NCBI GenBank assembly: GCA_030653035.1
Contig: JAUSAB010000039.1
Coordinates: 1-64,000, forward strand
DNA from: Desulfocapsaceae bacterium
GTDB taxonomy: Bacteria; Desulfobacterota; Desulfobulbia; Desulfobulbales; Desulfocapsaceae
DNA length: 64,000 nt
Direction: 5' to 3'
In this document: positions 16,476 through 25,021 of the stretch, piece after piece
Layout of the letters: each line of letters opens with the position of its first letter
Position numbering within the stretch: position 1 is the first letter of the stretch
Position numbers and translations under genes: made by a program
Notes under the pieces: model-generated
Told to the model about the DNA's origin: nothing
The model's input: only the letters and a program-made list of their open reading frames with translations
Databases searched by the model: none

Positions 16476-18617
16476 CTATTTGCTGGTGAGTGACCAAACC
16501 CCCTGCCAATTGTCACCAACCCCTCTTTCGGCTAACTCCCGGCATTGAATGAGATAATGGGCAGAAGGTGGATCCTCGTCGGCTATTGAGGAGAACAAGG
16601 TGATGGCCTCCTGAAACTGCCCCTGGTAAAAGGCCTGCCGCCCCTGATCAAAGGTCCGATACCTGGCCTCTGCCCGCTGAAACTCTTCGAGCAGAAAGGG
16701 CTCATAGACCCGCACCGGCTCTTTGCGGCCGACCACGGTCAGCTGGGCCAACTCCCGGCAGGGAAAGGCATCCCCAATCTGCTCTCGGCTGGCCCCGGAG
16801 ATCATCAAATAACTGCCGAACTGCTTGTTCGCCCCCTCCAGGCGGGCCGCCAGGTTCACCGCATCTCCCAGCATCGTATAATCAAAACGGGTGGAGGAGC
16901 CCAGATTACCGACCACCGCCGGACCGGAATTGATCCCGATCCGCATAAACAGGTCATGGCCATACTGCTCCTTGAAGCGCGGTCGCAGCTCGGCCAGCTT
17001 CTGCTGACAGCGCAGGGCTGCCCGCACCGTCCGCACCGCGTGGTCGACCACGTCAATCGGCGCATTCCAGAAGGCGATAATCGCGTCTCCCTCATATTTA
17101 TCCACCGTCCCATCTTCCTCCAGAATGATATCAGTCATGGCCGACAGATAGGCATTGAGCAGGGTGGTTAACGCCTCGGGCTCCATACCCTCGGAGATGG
17201 TGGTAAAGCCCTGGAGGTCGGAAAAAAAGATGGAGAGCTCCCGCCGTTCACCACCAAGGCGTAATTTCTCAGGATCTTCGATCAGTTGTTCAATGACATT
17301 CGGGCTGAGGTAGTGGCGGAAGGAGTGTTTGATAAAACGACGCCGCTTTCCCTCGCGCCGATAATCAAGAAAGATGGCAAGACCGATAGTGATACAGATG
17401 CCGAGTTCCAGAGGCAGAATCTCCAGTCGCAGCCCCTGACGATAACTGAGTGCGGCCAGAACGGGCGGCAGCAGGAAAAAACAGAGGGAAAATCCGGTCA
17501 GGGTAGCAGGTCCGGGATAGAGGGCAGTCAGGATACCCGCCAAAACAACAAGCAGGCAGAGCACCCCAATCTCTTTTTTTTGATCAACCTTGCTAATAAA
17601 ATCGTTGCCCAGCAGGTTATCAAGGAGGGTGGCATTGATTTCCACCCCGGAGAAGATACCGTCCACCGAGGTCGGCCGCAGATCAAAAAGGCCGGGCGCT
17701 GAAAAGCCGAACAGGACATACTTGCCCCGTAGTTTTTCTCCGTCTTGCCCCACCCCCTCACTTCGCCCTGCGCGCAGGGACATCTCCTCGGCCAAAAGGG
17801 GCGCGGCGCTAAGGGCCGGAAAGGTCCCGGCCGGCCCCCGAAAACGCAGAAGGGTCCGGCCCTGTTCGTTAACCGGAATGGTCGCCCCATCCACAGTAAT
17901 CGACTTCGCTTCCCAGATCATCCGGGCCTCAGGGTGGGCAGCCAGATAGACGCCGATTCCCAACCCCGGCAGCGGCTGCTGGTCAAAGAAGATCAAAGGA
18001 TGCAGAGAGCGGTAGATGCCGTCCCGGTCGGGGTCCTGGTGGACATTACAGAGGATGGAGGGTCTGGCACCAACCTCCTTGATGGGCATGGTTGCGGAAC
18101 CATAATGAGGAGCAGGAAAAGAATCACCACCCACTCCCCTGGCAAAACGGGACGAGGGGCGGGGCACATCAGCGGGCCACTGCTGATACCTGCCATCCCC
18201 TTTGCCCGGAAAGACCGACCCAGCCGCAAACCGACCCATGGCCTTGATGGCATCGCCGAGTGCCAGGTCGTCATCCACGCCAAAACTTGAGGGCTCGGTA
18301 AAAAGGACGTCAAAGCCCACTGCCAGGGCCTGATGCCGGTGGCAGTTGTCGAGAATGGCCCCGTACAGCTCCCGGGGCCAGGGCCAGGTCACTCCCAGTT
18401 GCGACTGGGCCCACTCCAGACTCTTCTGATCAACGAGGACCAGAACGATTTCCTTGGTATGGGGACCGGGTGCGGCAAACCACCTGCTTTCCAGATCCCA
18501 GACCCGATCCTCCCAACCAGCGAGAAAACCATTGAGCCAGAGAATCAGGGCGACAAGAATCCCGGCGCCGGATGTCGCGGCGGCCTGAAGGATTCCGGCC
18601 CGCCCTGTTTTGCTCAT
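16476..18617 (-). CDS. CHASE2-domain adenylate/guanylate cyclase
   Basis: This 713-residue membrane receptor cyclase has an N-terminal TM (about 15-33), a periplasmic CHASE2 sensor (about 40-330: DRVWDLESRWF, VLVDQKSLEWA, GFDVLFTEPS), and three TMs (about 348-418). A class III cyclase domain follows (about 455-640). Metal-binding Asp467 (FFSDLQGFT) and Asp511 (KYEGDAIIAF) and the GINSGPAVVGNLG segment are intact, so activity is likely; ATP versus GTP specificity was not resolved. A TPR-like tail ends the protein. Its start overlaps the stop of the upstream M48 peptidase gene (ATGA-type), forming a tight operon with the peptidase and the SH3 protein. Confidence 0.9.
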   Translation of the reverse strand: MSKTGRAGILQAAATSGAGILVALILWLNGFLAGWEDRVWDLESRWFAAPGPHTKEIVLVLVDQKSLEWAQSQLGVTWPWPRELYGAILDNCHRHQALAVGFDVLFTEPSSFGVDDDLALGDAIKAMGRFAAGSVFPGKGDGRYQQWPADVPRPSSRFARGVGGDSFPAPHYGSATMPIKEVGARPSILCNVHQDPDRDGIYRSLHPLIFFDQQPLPGLGIGVYLAAHPEARMIWEAKSITVDGATIPVNEQGRTLLRFRGPAGTFPALSAAPLLAEEMSLRAGRSEGVGQDGEKLRGKYVLFGFSAPGLFDLRPTSVDGIFSGVEINATLLDNLLGNDFISKVDQKKEIGVLCLLVVLAGILTALYPGPATLTGFSLCFFLLPPVLAALSYRQGLRLEILPLELGICITIGLAIFLDYRREGKRRRFIKHSFRHYLSPNVIEQLIEDPEKLRLGGERRELSIFFSDLQGFTTISEGMEPEALTTLLNAYLSAMTDIILEEDGTVDKYEGDAIIAFWNAPIDVVDHAVRTVRAALRCQQKLAELRPRFKEQYGHDLFMRIGINSGPAVVGNLGSSTRFDYTMLGDAVNLAARLEGANKQFGSYLMISGASREQIGDAFPCRELAQLTVVGRKEPVRVYEPFLLEEFQRAEARYRTFDQGRQAFYQGQFQEAITLFSSIADEDPPSAHYLIQCRELAERGVGDNWQGVWSLTSK

Positions 18618-19543
18618 ACCCCTTTCAATGCTGCCTCAAAACGGCGTTGCTGGGATGCCGTTGGCGTTTGTGCCTCTGTTCCCGCAACCAGCTTCTCCAG
18701 GTTCTCGATCCGGCTTTCAGGTGAGGGATGGGTCTTGGCAAAATCAAGGCCGCCTGGTTTGAGCTGTTTGCTCATGATTTTGAGCATATCAATGAGTCCG
18801 GCCGGATTGTAGCCTACCCGTCCGAGCAAGGTCACCGCCGCCACGTCCGCCTCATTTTCAAAAGAACGGGAGTACCCGTTATTGATCATAGTGCTGGTGA
18901 TATCGTTGATCGAATCCTCAAAGGTCGAGGTGAGATTGGCGATATCGGATTTAGCGAAATTTTTGGTCCCTTCGATTGCCAGAATCGAGGTGGCCTTGGT
19001 GATGCGATCTTTCTCGATGGAATGCAGCCCATGCTTAAGCTGGATGTGACCGATCTCATGGGCCAGAACCGCAGCCAGGGCCCCCTCATGGGCACAGCAC
19101 CGGAGCATCCCCCGGGTGACGAAGACCAGTCCGCTCGGGGTGGCGAAGGCATTGATCTCCGCCGAATCGAGAATTTGAAAATGGTAGCTGTCAAAGAGTT
19201 CGGGGAGATCAGAGAAACGGGCCAGGGTCTGGCCCAGGAGGTTCAAATAGCGATTGCCGGCCTCCTGCTCATAGGGCTTGTATTTATTGAGAACAATGGC
19301 CCCAATGGTGCGACCGATATAATATTCCTGTTCCGGGGTAATGTCCTCCAAGGCCTTGGATACCGCGGTGAAACTCTTGGTCGCGGAGTTCGTGAGCTTA
19401 GAAGCCTGCTCGATGGTGGAGCCAAGATCACCGAAACCAAAACCCTGGAGAAGCAGGGAAGAGCCACTCAGGGCAAGGCCGGTCATACCGATCCTGGCCC
19501 CCGTGGCGAGAAAAGTCCTTCTATTCAATCTTCGTGCCTTCAT
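18614..19543 (-). CDS. Exported M48 metallopeptidase (LoiP-like)
   Basis: The 309-residue protein has a Tat-like signal (LNRRTFLATGARIGMTGLALSGSSLL). The zinc motif HEIGH is at 162-166 within VLAHEIGHIQLKHG, and the third ligand Glu lies in SFENEADVAAVTLL. It resembles small periplasmic or lipoprotein M48 peptidases such as LoiP/YcaL. It overlaps both neighbours by 4 bases, so synthesis is coupled to the SH3 protein upstream and the CHASE2 cyclase downstream. A role in shaping the envelope signal sensed by the cyclase is only a guess. Confidence 0.88.
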   Translation of the reverse strand: MKARRLNRRTFLATGARIGMTGLALSGSSLLLQGFGFGDLGSTIEQASKLTNSATKSFTAVSKALEDITPEQEYYIGRTIGAIVLNKYKPYEQEAGNRYLNLLGQTLARFSDLPELFDSYHFQILDSAEINAFATPSGLVFVTRGMLRCCAHEGALAAVLAHEIGHIQLKHGLHSIEKDRITKATSILAIEGTKNFAKSDIANLTSTFEDSINDITSTMINNGYSRSFENEADVAAVTLLGRVGYNPAGLIDMLKIMSKQLKPGGLDFAKTHPSPESRIENLEKLVAGTEAQTPTASQQRRFEAALKGV

Positions 19544-19962
19544 GCCTCACCTCCCTGAGGCTTCAGGTCACCCGCCTTCAAGAATTGCGCCATCTCCTCC
19601 TGGGAAACCCGGAAGGTCTCCATCTTGTCCACCCCGGCAAAATTGGCCTGACTATTCTGCTTACGGAACTGCTCCTCCACCTGCTTATTGAAACCCTTGC
19701 CGGCCAGGGCCAGCTCATCACTACTCGCCGCTTGACTGACCTGCTGGGCGTTCGGATTGAGAATAATCTCCTTTTCCGTCAGGGCTGAAAGGTGCATCCA
19801 GCCCTGCTTTGATCCAGGCAGGGCAACCTCCACCCAGGACTCCTTGGTCTGCACAACCGCCAGCCGATCTCCGTAGTGAACCGTCGCAATCACGGTGCCT
19901 AAAAAAGATGGCTTGGTCCGGACCTGTCCATCCCGGACCTGAACACTAAACTGCTCGCCCAT
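19540..19962 (-). CDS. SH3-domain protein
   Basis: A 140-residue protein starts at ATG 19962, which has GGAGG nine bases upstream; the open frame extends further back but without an RBS. Residues of about 5-55 form a bacterial SH3 fold (VQVRDGQVRTKPSFLGTVIATVHYGDRLAVVQTKESWVEV..GWMHLSAL). The rest is a polar helical tail. There is no signal peptide, which is odd for a domain that often binds peptidoglycan. It is the first gene of a three-gene operon with the M48 peptidase and CHASE2 cyclase. Confidence 0.8.
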   Translation of the reverse strand: MGEQFSVQVRDGQVRTKPSFLGTVIATVHYGDRLAVVQTKESWVEVALPGSKQGWMHLSALTEKEIILNPNAQQVSQAASSDELALAGKGFNKQVEEQFRKQNSQANFAGVDKMETFRVSQEEMAQFLKAGDLKPQGGEA

Positions 19963-20114
19963 GGCAATCCTCCTGCTGGGTAAATAAGATAAGAGAGTGA
20001 CGTTATTAACTACCGGATGCTTCCTCTCTGCGCATTGAGCACGGAGACACATTGATACAAAATTTAGCAGCTACGGGAAAAAATGAAAAGGAATAATTAT
20101 TGGGAACCGGTTTT

Positions 20115-21419
20115 TCAAACAGGCAAAAAGTCGTGATATTCCTTGCCATTCCAGCAGTAATGTCCCTGCTGCTTGTCGGCAAGATACTCCTCCACATATT
20201 GGCTGACAATCCCACTCTCCACCAAAAAACCACAAACTGCTCCATCCAGATGGGAGTCTTCAACCATGAGCTCCATAATTCGCAAGGCCTCTGAGAGATC
20301 TCTGCCGACCGTGTAAGGCCGGTCGCAGGCGGTCAGGGCCTCGAAGACATCGGCCACGGCGAGAATGCGGGCAGGCAGGGAGATCTCTTCCCCCCTTTTC
20401 CCCCTCGGATAGCCGCTACCATCGAGCTTTTCGTGATGCATCCCCGCGTACTCGGGAACCCTGGCCCATTTTTTGAGAAAGGGCAGACTCTCCATCATGC
20501 GGATGCCCACTGCCACATAATGGTTGATGATCTGGCGTTCCTTCTCGGTCAGGGTCCCCTTGCGGATGGAACAGTATTCCACTTCATTCTCATTGAGAAG
20601 AGGGGTGGACTCCCCATCCAGTTCAAAGCGCAGCGAGGCGATTCGGGCAATCTCGGCCAAGTCCTCATCCCGCATGAACTCCCCGCCGATATTGGTCCGA
20701 CGGATAAACTGGAAGATCCGGTCAAGATCTGGCCACCCGCTGAATATGACCGGCGGTATAGGGCGATTTCTCATCAATGGCCGCAGCAATGCATTGGACA
20801 AAGGAATTGAGCAGTTTTTCCATACCCTTGACCAGCCGGACATTTGTCACCGCCACCGCCGCCTGGGAGGCCAGGCCGCTCACCAGCTCGATATCCTCTT
20901 CGGAAAATTCAGAGACATGCCGGGAGATTCCCCGCCGGGCGTTAAGAAGCTGGAGCACCCCGATCACCTCATCCTCATGGTCGGTCATAGGCACAGGAGC
21001 ATAGATTTCGACCGGTAATCAGAGATGGCATCGAGCTCACGAGTACCACTGAAATCAAAACCATCCTCACTGTAAACATCCTGGATGGAGATGATCTCTC
21101 TGGTCAGAACACAGTGGGCCGAGACATTGTCGTGATTTTCAGAGCCATCGGCCAGAGAAAGCGGCACGCTGGGCCAGTCACTCTCCTGATCCGGCCTGGT
21201 CTGATAGATAGCAAGCCTTTCATACTGGACCACGGAGAAATCAAGACAGCCCTTTTCCTCATTGCAGAGATAAAGGGTGCAGCCCTCGGCATTGGTGTAG
21301 CGCCTGGCGACGCTTGCAATCATCTCCAGCAGCCTGTTGATATCCTTTTCCTCAGACAGGGCCACCCCTACCCGGCATAGCTCATGGAGACCCGCTTCCG
21401 AAGAAATCCCATTCTCCAT
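20115..21419 (-). pseudogene. Decayed GAF/HD-GYP cyclic-di-GMP phosphodiesterase-like gene
   Basis: The gene starts at ATG 21419 (MENGISSEAGLHELC) with a GAF domain, but the frame breaks twice. Near 21001 one base is missing between SMLL and VPMTDHEDEVIG. Near 20735 the frame shifts between HIQRVA and DLDRIFQFIRRTN. At the second junction the expected HD segment, roughly 100 or more residues including the HD metal dyad, is absent. The downstream part (GGEFMRDEDLAEIARIA..HHEKLDGSGYPRG) still carries the GYP motif. The combination of two frameshifts and loss of the catalytic core indicates a true pseudogene rather than a single sequencing error. Confidence 0.82.
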
Positions 21420-21442
21420 ATCATGCCCCCGGCCTGGATGTA

Positions 21443-21566
21443 ATTCCATTTCTAAATCAAGATGAACACGCGAAGGCAAGCGAGCAGCGACGAGGCAGTA
21501 CAAAGAGTACGGTGAGGAGCGGCGCAGCACAGCCGACAAAGTGAACGCTTGATTTAGAAATGGAAT
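21443..21566. repeat. MITE-like element with perfect 19-bp terminal inverted repeats (family D)
   Basis: ATTCCATTTCTAAATCAAG at 21443-21461 is exactly complementary to 21548-21566. The 86-base core reads CAAGCGAGCAGCGACGAGG..GAGTACGGTGAGGAGCGGCGCAG and is shared, with changes, by the element at 21680-21780. It lies immediately upstream of the HD-GYP pseudogene start and may have separated it from its promoter. No reading frame of its own is seen. Confidence 0.85.
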
Positions 21567-21639
21567 AAAAACAACAACCATCAATTGCATTGAAAACACA
21601 TTTCAGATTCCATTTTCAACTGACATACGCGCCCATCTT

Positions 21640-21832
21640 ATTCCAAAAAGCATTCAAGTTGACACCGAGAGGCAGTGGGTGGGCGTAGACCCATCGACAA
21701 GCGAGCGGCGACGAAGGAGTACGGATAGTATACGGTGAGGAGCCGCGCAGTGCAGCCGCCAAGCATGGACGCTTCAGTGTCGCACGAGCCAAGGACGGCG
21801 AAAGTGCGACCGACGAAGGTGCCAAACTGGAA
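21640..21832. repeat. Degenerate relative of the family D element, downstream of selD
   Basis: The core at about 21698-21775 (CAAGCGAGCGGCGACGAAGG..TACGGTGAGGAGCCGCGCAG..CAGCCGCCAAG) matches the core of the 21443-21566 element at roughly three quarters of positions. Flanking inverted segments such as GTCGCAC/GTGCGAC (about 21779-21810) add further hairpins. It fills the space right after the selD stop codon. Element ends are uncertain. Confidence 0.65.
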
Positions 21833-22885
21833 TTACACAAGCTCTATCTGCCCGGGAATGCCTGCGACAATCTCGCCGATCTCGGCACAGGCAAGAAGAT
21901 ACCCCTGTGCCCGCATCTCCTGCAAGATAGCAGCGGCAGCGCTTGGGCTGGCCGCAATCAACAGGCCGCCCGAGGTCTGCGGATCGGCCAGAATCATCTC
22001 CAAGGAATCCTGGTCGGGCCGCCTGCCCATAAGTGCCTGGGCATAATGCTTCCTGTTCACATGGGCGCCTTCGGGTATAATGCCCATATCAACAAAATCC
22101 CTGACCCCATCCAGCACCGGAATCTGTTCGCCAATGATCCTGGCGGCAACTCCTGAGGCCAACAACATCTCTGAGAGATGCCCCAGCAGACCAAAACCGG
22201 TAATATCGGTACAGGCATGCACCTTCTCGCCACGGCCCCGGACCTCCTGCATGATCTCGCCAGCCAGTCGGTTCAGGGTCGCCATTACCTCTACAATCCG
22301 GGCCTCCACCTCAGCACCTGCCAGATTCCCCTTGATCGCCGTTGACAGGATCCCAAGCCCTAAAGGTTTGGTCAGGATCAGACGGTCTCCCGGACGGGCC
22401 CCGGCGTTGAGCAAAACCCGATCAGGATGAACCAGGCCGGTGACCGAGAGACCGTACTTCAATTCAGTATCCTCAATGGAATGGCCACCCACCAGCAAGG
22501 CGCCTGCCTCCTGCACCTTGTCCAGCCCCCCGCGGATCACCTCCCGGAACACCGAGATATCCATGGTCTTCACCGGACAGGCCAGGATATTCATGGCTAG
22601 GAGCGGCCTGCCACCCATGGCATACACATCACTCAAGGCATTTGCCGCAGCAATCTGGCCAAAGCTGAACGGATCGTCAACAATAGGGGTGAAGAAATCC
22701 AGGGTTTGAATCAAGGCCGTCTCGTCATTCAGACGATAGACCCCGGCATCATCGCAGGTTTCAGCTCCGACAATAAGATTCGGGTCCCTGGGCAGGGTGA
22801 TCCCGCACAATATCTGACCCAGATCCCCTGGGCCCAGTTTAGCCGCTCAACCAGCAGCTTTTACTGTACTTGTCAGTTTTATCAT
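21833..22885 (-). CDS. selD: Selenide, water dikinase SelD containing selenocysteine
   Basis: SelD makes selenophosphate from selenide and ATP, the selenium donor for Sec-tRNA. The real start is ATG 22885, preceded by AGGAGGTGAAGG. The frame reads MIKLTSTVKAAG, then UGA at 22849-22847 (codon 13), then AAKLGPGDLGQILCGI. The UGA occupies the catalytic Cys/Sec position of the family (GUxxK, with Lys16). Without reading through UGA, a gene caller would start at 22810 and lose the active site. Later motifs DDAGVY, TLDFFTPIVDDPF, ALSDVYAMGG and DITGFGLLGH are intact; total 350 residues. A SECIS-like hairpin follows the UGA. It is divergent from purF. Confidence 0.95.
22819..22835 (-). promoter_or_regulatory. 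Probable bacterial SECIS element in selD
   Basis: On the minus strand, 13 bases after the UGA, GCCCAG pairs with CTGGGT around a GGGAT loop, placing the apical loop about 20 bases downstream of UGA. Position and a G-rich loop fit a SelB-binding hairpin. The stem resembles GCCCA..TGGGT found after the UGA of the selenoprotein gene at 46746. Confidence 0.55.
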
Positions 22886-23014
22886 TTGCCTTCACCTCCT
22901 TTTCTTCAACTCAATCTTGCAAAAACAGTTCAAGAGAAAAAAATTACCCACCCATTCTTTCTTGTTGAATTTCTGCACAACTTCATTATAAATGGTTCTT
23001 ATCAGATTTGAGTG

Positions 23015-23100
23015 AAAGGCACAAAGACATTTTCCTCTTTGTGCCTTTCCCCATTTAGGCACCTAAGAGGTAACCGGCCCCAATTTTTCAGGGGCCGGTT
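23015..23100 (+). promoter_or_regulatory. Two stem-loops in the purF leader
   Basis: AAAGGCACAAAGA (23015-23027) pairs with TCTTTGTGCCTTT (23036-23048), and AACCGGCCCC (23072-23081) pairs with GGGGCCGGTT (23091-23100). GTGCC at 23041-23045 could instead pair with GGCAC at 23058-23062, giving mutually exclusive folds. They lie in the divergent selD-purF gap, 56 bases before the purF start. No known riboswitch consensus is recognised; an attenuation role is inference. Confidence 0.5.
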
Positions 23101-23155
23101 TAACCAGCCAAAGAACGACCTTATTCTTATTACAACGACTTGCGAGCAAGAGATT

Positions 23156-24577
23156 ATGATAAACAATTTCAGACAGAGTCCTGAATCAGGGCGGCCCAAA
23201 CATGAATGTGGTGTTTGCGGTATATTTGGCCATGAAGACGCAGCAAAACTCACCTATTTCGGGCTCTACGCCCTCCAGCACCGGGGTCAGGAAAGCGCCG
23301 GGATTGTTACCTCAACTGGCAAGAAGGTCTCTATTCATAAAGCCATGGGGCTGGTTCCGGAAATATTTACCGAGGCCATCCTTCAAAGCCTGCCTGGACA
23401 TATGTCTGTTGGCCATGTCCGCTACTCCACCACCGGCTCCTCCAATATCACCAACACCCAGCCCCTGCTCGTAACCCACAAGGGCACCACCTTGGCGGTT
23501 GCGCACAATGGCAATCTGGTCAATGCCATTGAGCTGCGGCAGGATCTGGAAGAAAATGGTTCTATCTTCCAGACCGGCATGGACAGCGAAGTGGTGCTCC
23601 ACCTTATGGCACGAACCACCCATCTTGGCTTGGACCGCTCGCTCGCGGAATCTTTTTCTTGTCTCAAAGGCGCCTACTCCATCCTGATGATGACTCCGGA
23701 CACCTTGGTGGCCGTACGTGATCCCAACGGTTTCCGGCCGCTCTGTCTGGGCAAGATCAATAATGGCGGCTGGATTGTCGCCTCGGAGACTTGCGCCCTG
23801 GATCTGGTTGGGGCAACGTATGTGCGGGATATAGCGCCGGGCGAGATGCTTATCATCAACAAGGACGAGATGCGCTCTATCTTCCCTTGGCCGAAGCAAA
23901 AAACCAGCTTCTGTATCTTTGAACAGGTCTATTTTGCCAGGCCCGACTCAGATATCTTCGGGATCAATGTCTATGAAACCCGAAAACGGATGGGAGAGAT
24001 CCTGGCCCGGGAATGCCCCATCGACGGTGATTTTGTCATGCCGTTCCCCGACTCCGGCAACTACGCGGCCCTTGGCTATTCCCAGGCTTCCGGCCTGCCC
24101 ATGGAGATGGCCATGATCCGCAACCACTATGTGGGCAGGACCTTCATCCAGCCCACTCAATCCATGCGCGACTTCAACGTCCGGGTCAAGCTCAATCCGG
24201 TCCGCTCGATCCTGAAGGATAAACGGATTATCATCGTCGAAGACTCCATCATCCGGGGGACTACCGGTAAAAGCCGGGTTCGCTCTCTCCGCGAAGCCGG
24301 GGCCAAAGAGGTGCATATGCTGGTCAGCTGCCCGCCAACCCGGCATGCCTGTTATTACGGAATTGACTTCCCCTCTTCCACCGAATTGATCGCCTCAAAA
24401 CGTTCTGTGGCAGAAATTGCCAACTATCTGGGCCTGGACTCGCTCCATTATCTGAGCCTGGAAGGATTGGTTGAGGCCGCTGGCCTGGGTAAGGAAAATT
24501 ACTGTCTGGCCTGTTTCAATGGCAAATATCCAGTAGAGCCAGACCTTAATTTTCATAAAGAGGCACTGGATATTTAG
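23156..24577 (+). CDS. purF: Amidophosphoribosyltransferase
   Basis: PurF catalyses the first committed step of purine synthesis, making phosphoribosylamine from PRPP and glutamine. The start at 23156 gives a short propeptide ending before Cys18 of HECGVCGIFG, which becomes the N-terminal nucleophile after processing. An open frame extends upstream to 23012 but runs through the leader hairpins and is not coding. Ntn glutaminase motifs (ALQHRGQESAGI, HVRYSTTGSS, AHNGNLVNA) precede the phosphoribosyltransferase site VEDSIIRGTTG. Cysteines near the C-terminus (CPPTRHACYYG, YCLACFNGKYP) suggest the Fe-S-containing B. subtilis-type enzyme. The length is 473 residues. Confidence 0.96.
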   Translation: MINNFRQSPESGRPKHECGVCGIFGHEDAAKLTYFGLYALQHRGQESAGIVTSTGKKVSIHKAMGLVPEIFTEAILQSLPGHMSVGHVRYSTTGSSNITNTQPLLVTHKGTTLAVAHNGNLVNAIELRQDLEENGSIFQTGMDSEVVLHLMARTTHLGLDRSLAESFSCLKGAYSILMMTPDTLVAVRDPNGFRPLCLGKINNGGWIVASETCALDLVGATYVRDIAPGEMLIINKDEMRSIFPWPKQKTSFCIFEQVYFARPDSDIFGINVYETRKRMGEILARECPIDGDFVMPFPDSGNYAALGYSQASGLPMEMAMIRNHYVGRTFIQPTQSMRDFNVRVKLNPVRSILKDKRIIIVEDSIIRGTTGKSRVRSLREAGAKEVHMLVSCPPTRHACYYGIDFPSSTELIASKRSVAEIANYLGLDSLHYLSLEGLVEAAGLGKENYCLACFNGKYPVEPDLNFHKEALDI

Positions 24578-24588
24578 GAGCAGTTAGT

Positions 24589-24614
24589 GCATGAGCATGC
24601 TTTTCCGCTCATGC
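24589..24614 (+). terminator. Stem-loop after purF
   Basis: GCATGAGC (24589-24596) pairs with GCTCATGC (24607-24614) 12 bases past the purF stop. No T-run follows, so it is either a weak terminator or part of the adjacent repeat. Confidence 0.35.
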
Positions 24615-24626
24615 GGTTACTGATCC

Positions 24627-24684
24627 TTATGCCGCATCCAAGAAACAGCAATCTTTACAGCTGTTTCTTGGTGTGGCGTCTGGC
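24627..24684 (+). repeat. Family C hairpin repeat, copy 2
   Basis: TTATGCCGCATCCAAGAAAC.. forms a stem with GCTGTTTCTTGGTGTGGC around a short loop. It closely matches copy 1 at 11985-12043 and the inverted copy at 57825-57881. This is the best-preserved hairpin of the three. Confidence 0.78.
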
Positions 24685-24803
24685 CGCGAACATAAAAGAG
24701 GTTATTCAGGGATAATGCGTAACGACCTATCTGTTCGCTATTTTAAAGTCGAAATTGTTCATAAACGACAACTTGACACCAGAAATCAACAAACAATAGC
24801 GCC

Positions 24804-25007
24804 TTGAAAAACTCAATCTCCATAGATCGCTACGAATGCAATGGCTGTGGATCATGCGTGGAGATCTGCCCTGATATCTTCAAAATGGACGAGACCGGAG
24901 AAAAAGCTGAGGTCATAAATCCCCATGCAGAACTCACCCCCCGGTTAGAAGAAGTAACAGCTTATTGTCCCGCCAAATGCATCTCCTTTGCAAAGGACTC
25001 AACTTGA
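24804..25007 (+). CDS. Small [4Fe-4S] ferredoxin
   Basis: The 67-residue electron carrier has the single-cluster pattern CNGCGSC..C near the N-terminus and a distant CPAKC that supplies the fourth ligand, typical of monocluster ferredoxins of sulfate reducers. It begins with TTG; no strong ribosome-binding site is visible and the frame stays open a little upstream, so the start is uncertain. The HD-domain protein begins 14 bases after the stop. Its redox partner is unknown. Confidence 0.85.
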   Translation: MKNSISIDRYECNGCGSCVEICPDIFKMDETGEKAEVINPHAELTPRLEEVTAYCPAKCISFAKDST

Positions 25008-25021
25008 TAATTGGGCATGGT

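Noticed and set aside
20722-20994. A separate small gene in the middle of the GAF/HD-GYP region
   Set aside because: Its protein is the continuation of the GAF domain and linker of the broken gene in another frame, not an independent product.
21833-22810. selD starting at the ATG at 22810
   Set aside because: It would lack the catalytic residue and Lys; a strong RBS and family N-terminus lie upstream across the UGA.
23012-23155. N-terminal extension of PurF to 23012
   Set aside because: It would run through two stable stem-loops, and the family propeptide is short; ATG 23156 leaves a normal 17-residue propeptide before the nucleophile Cys.
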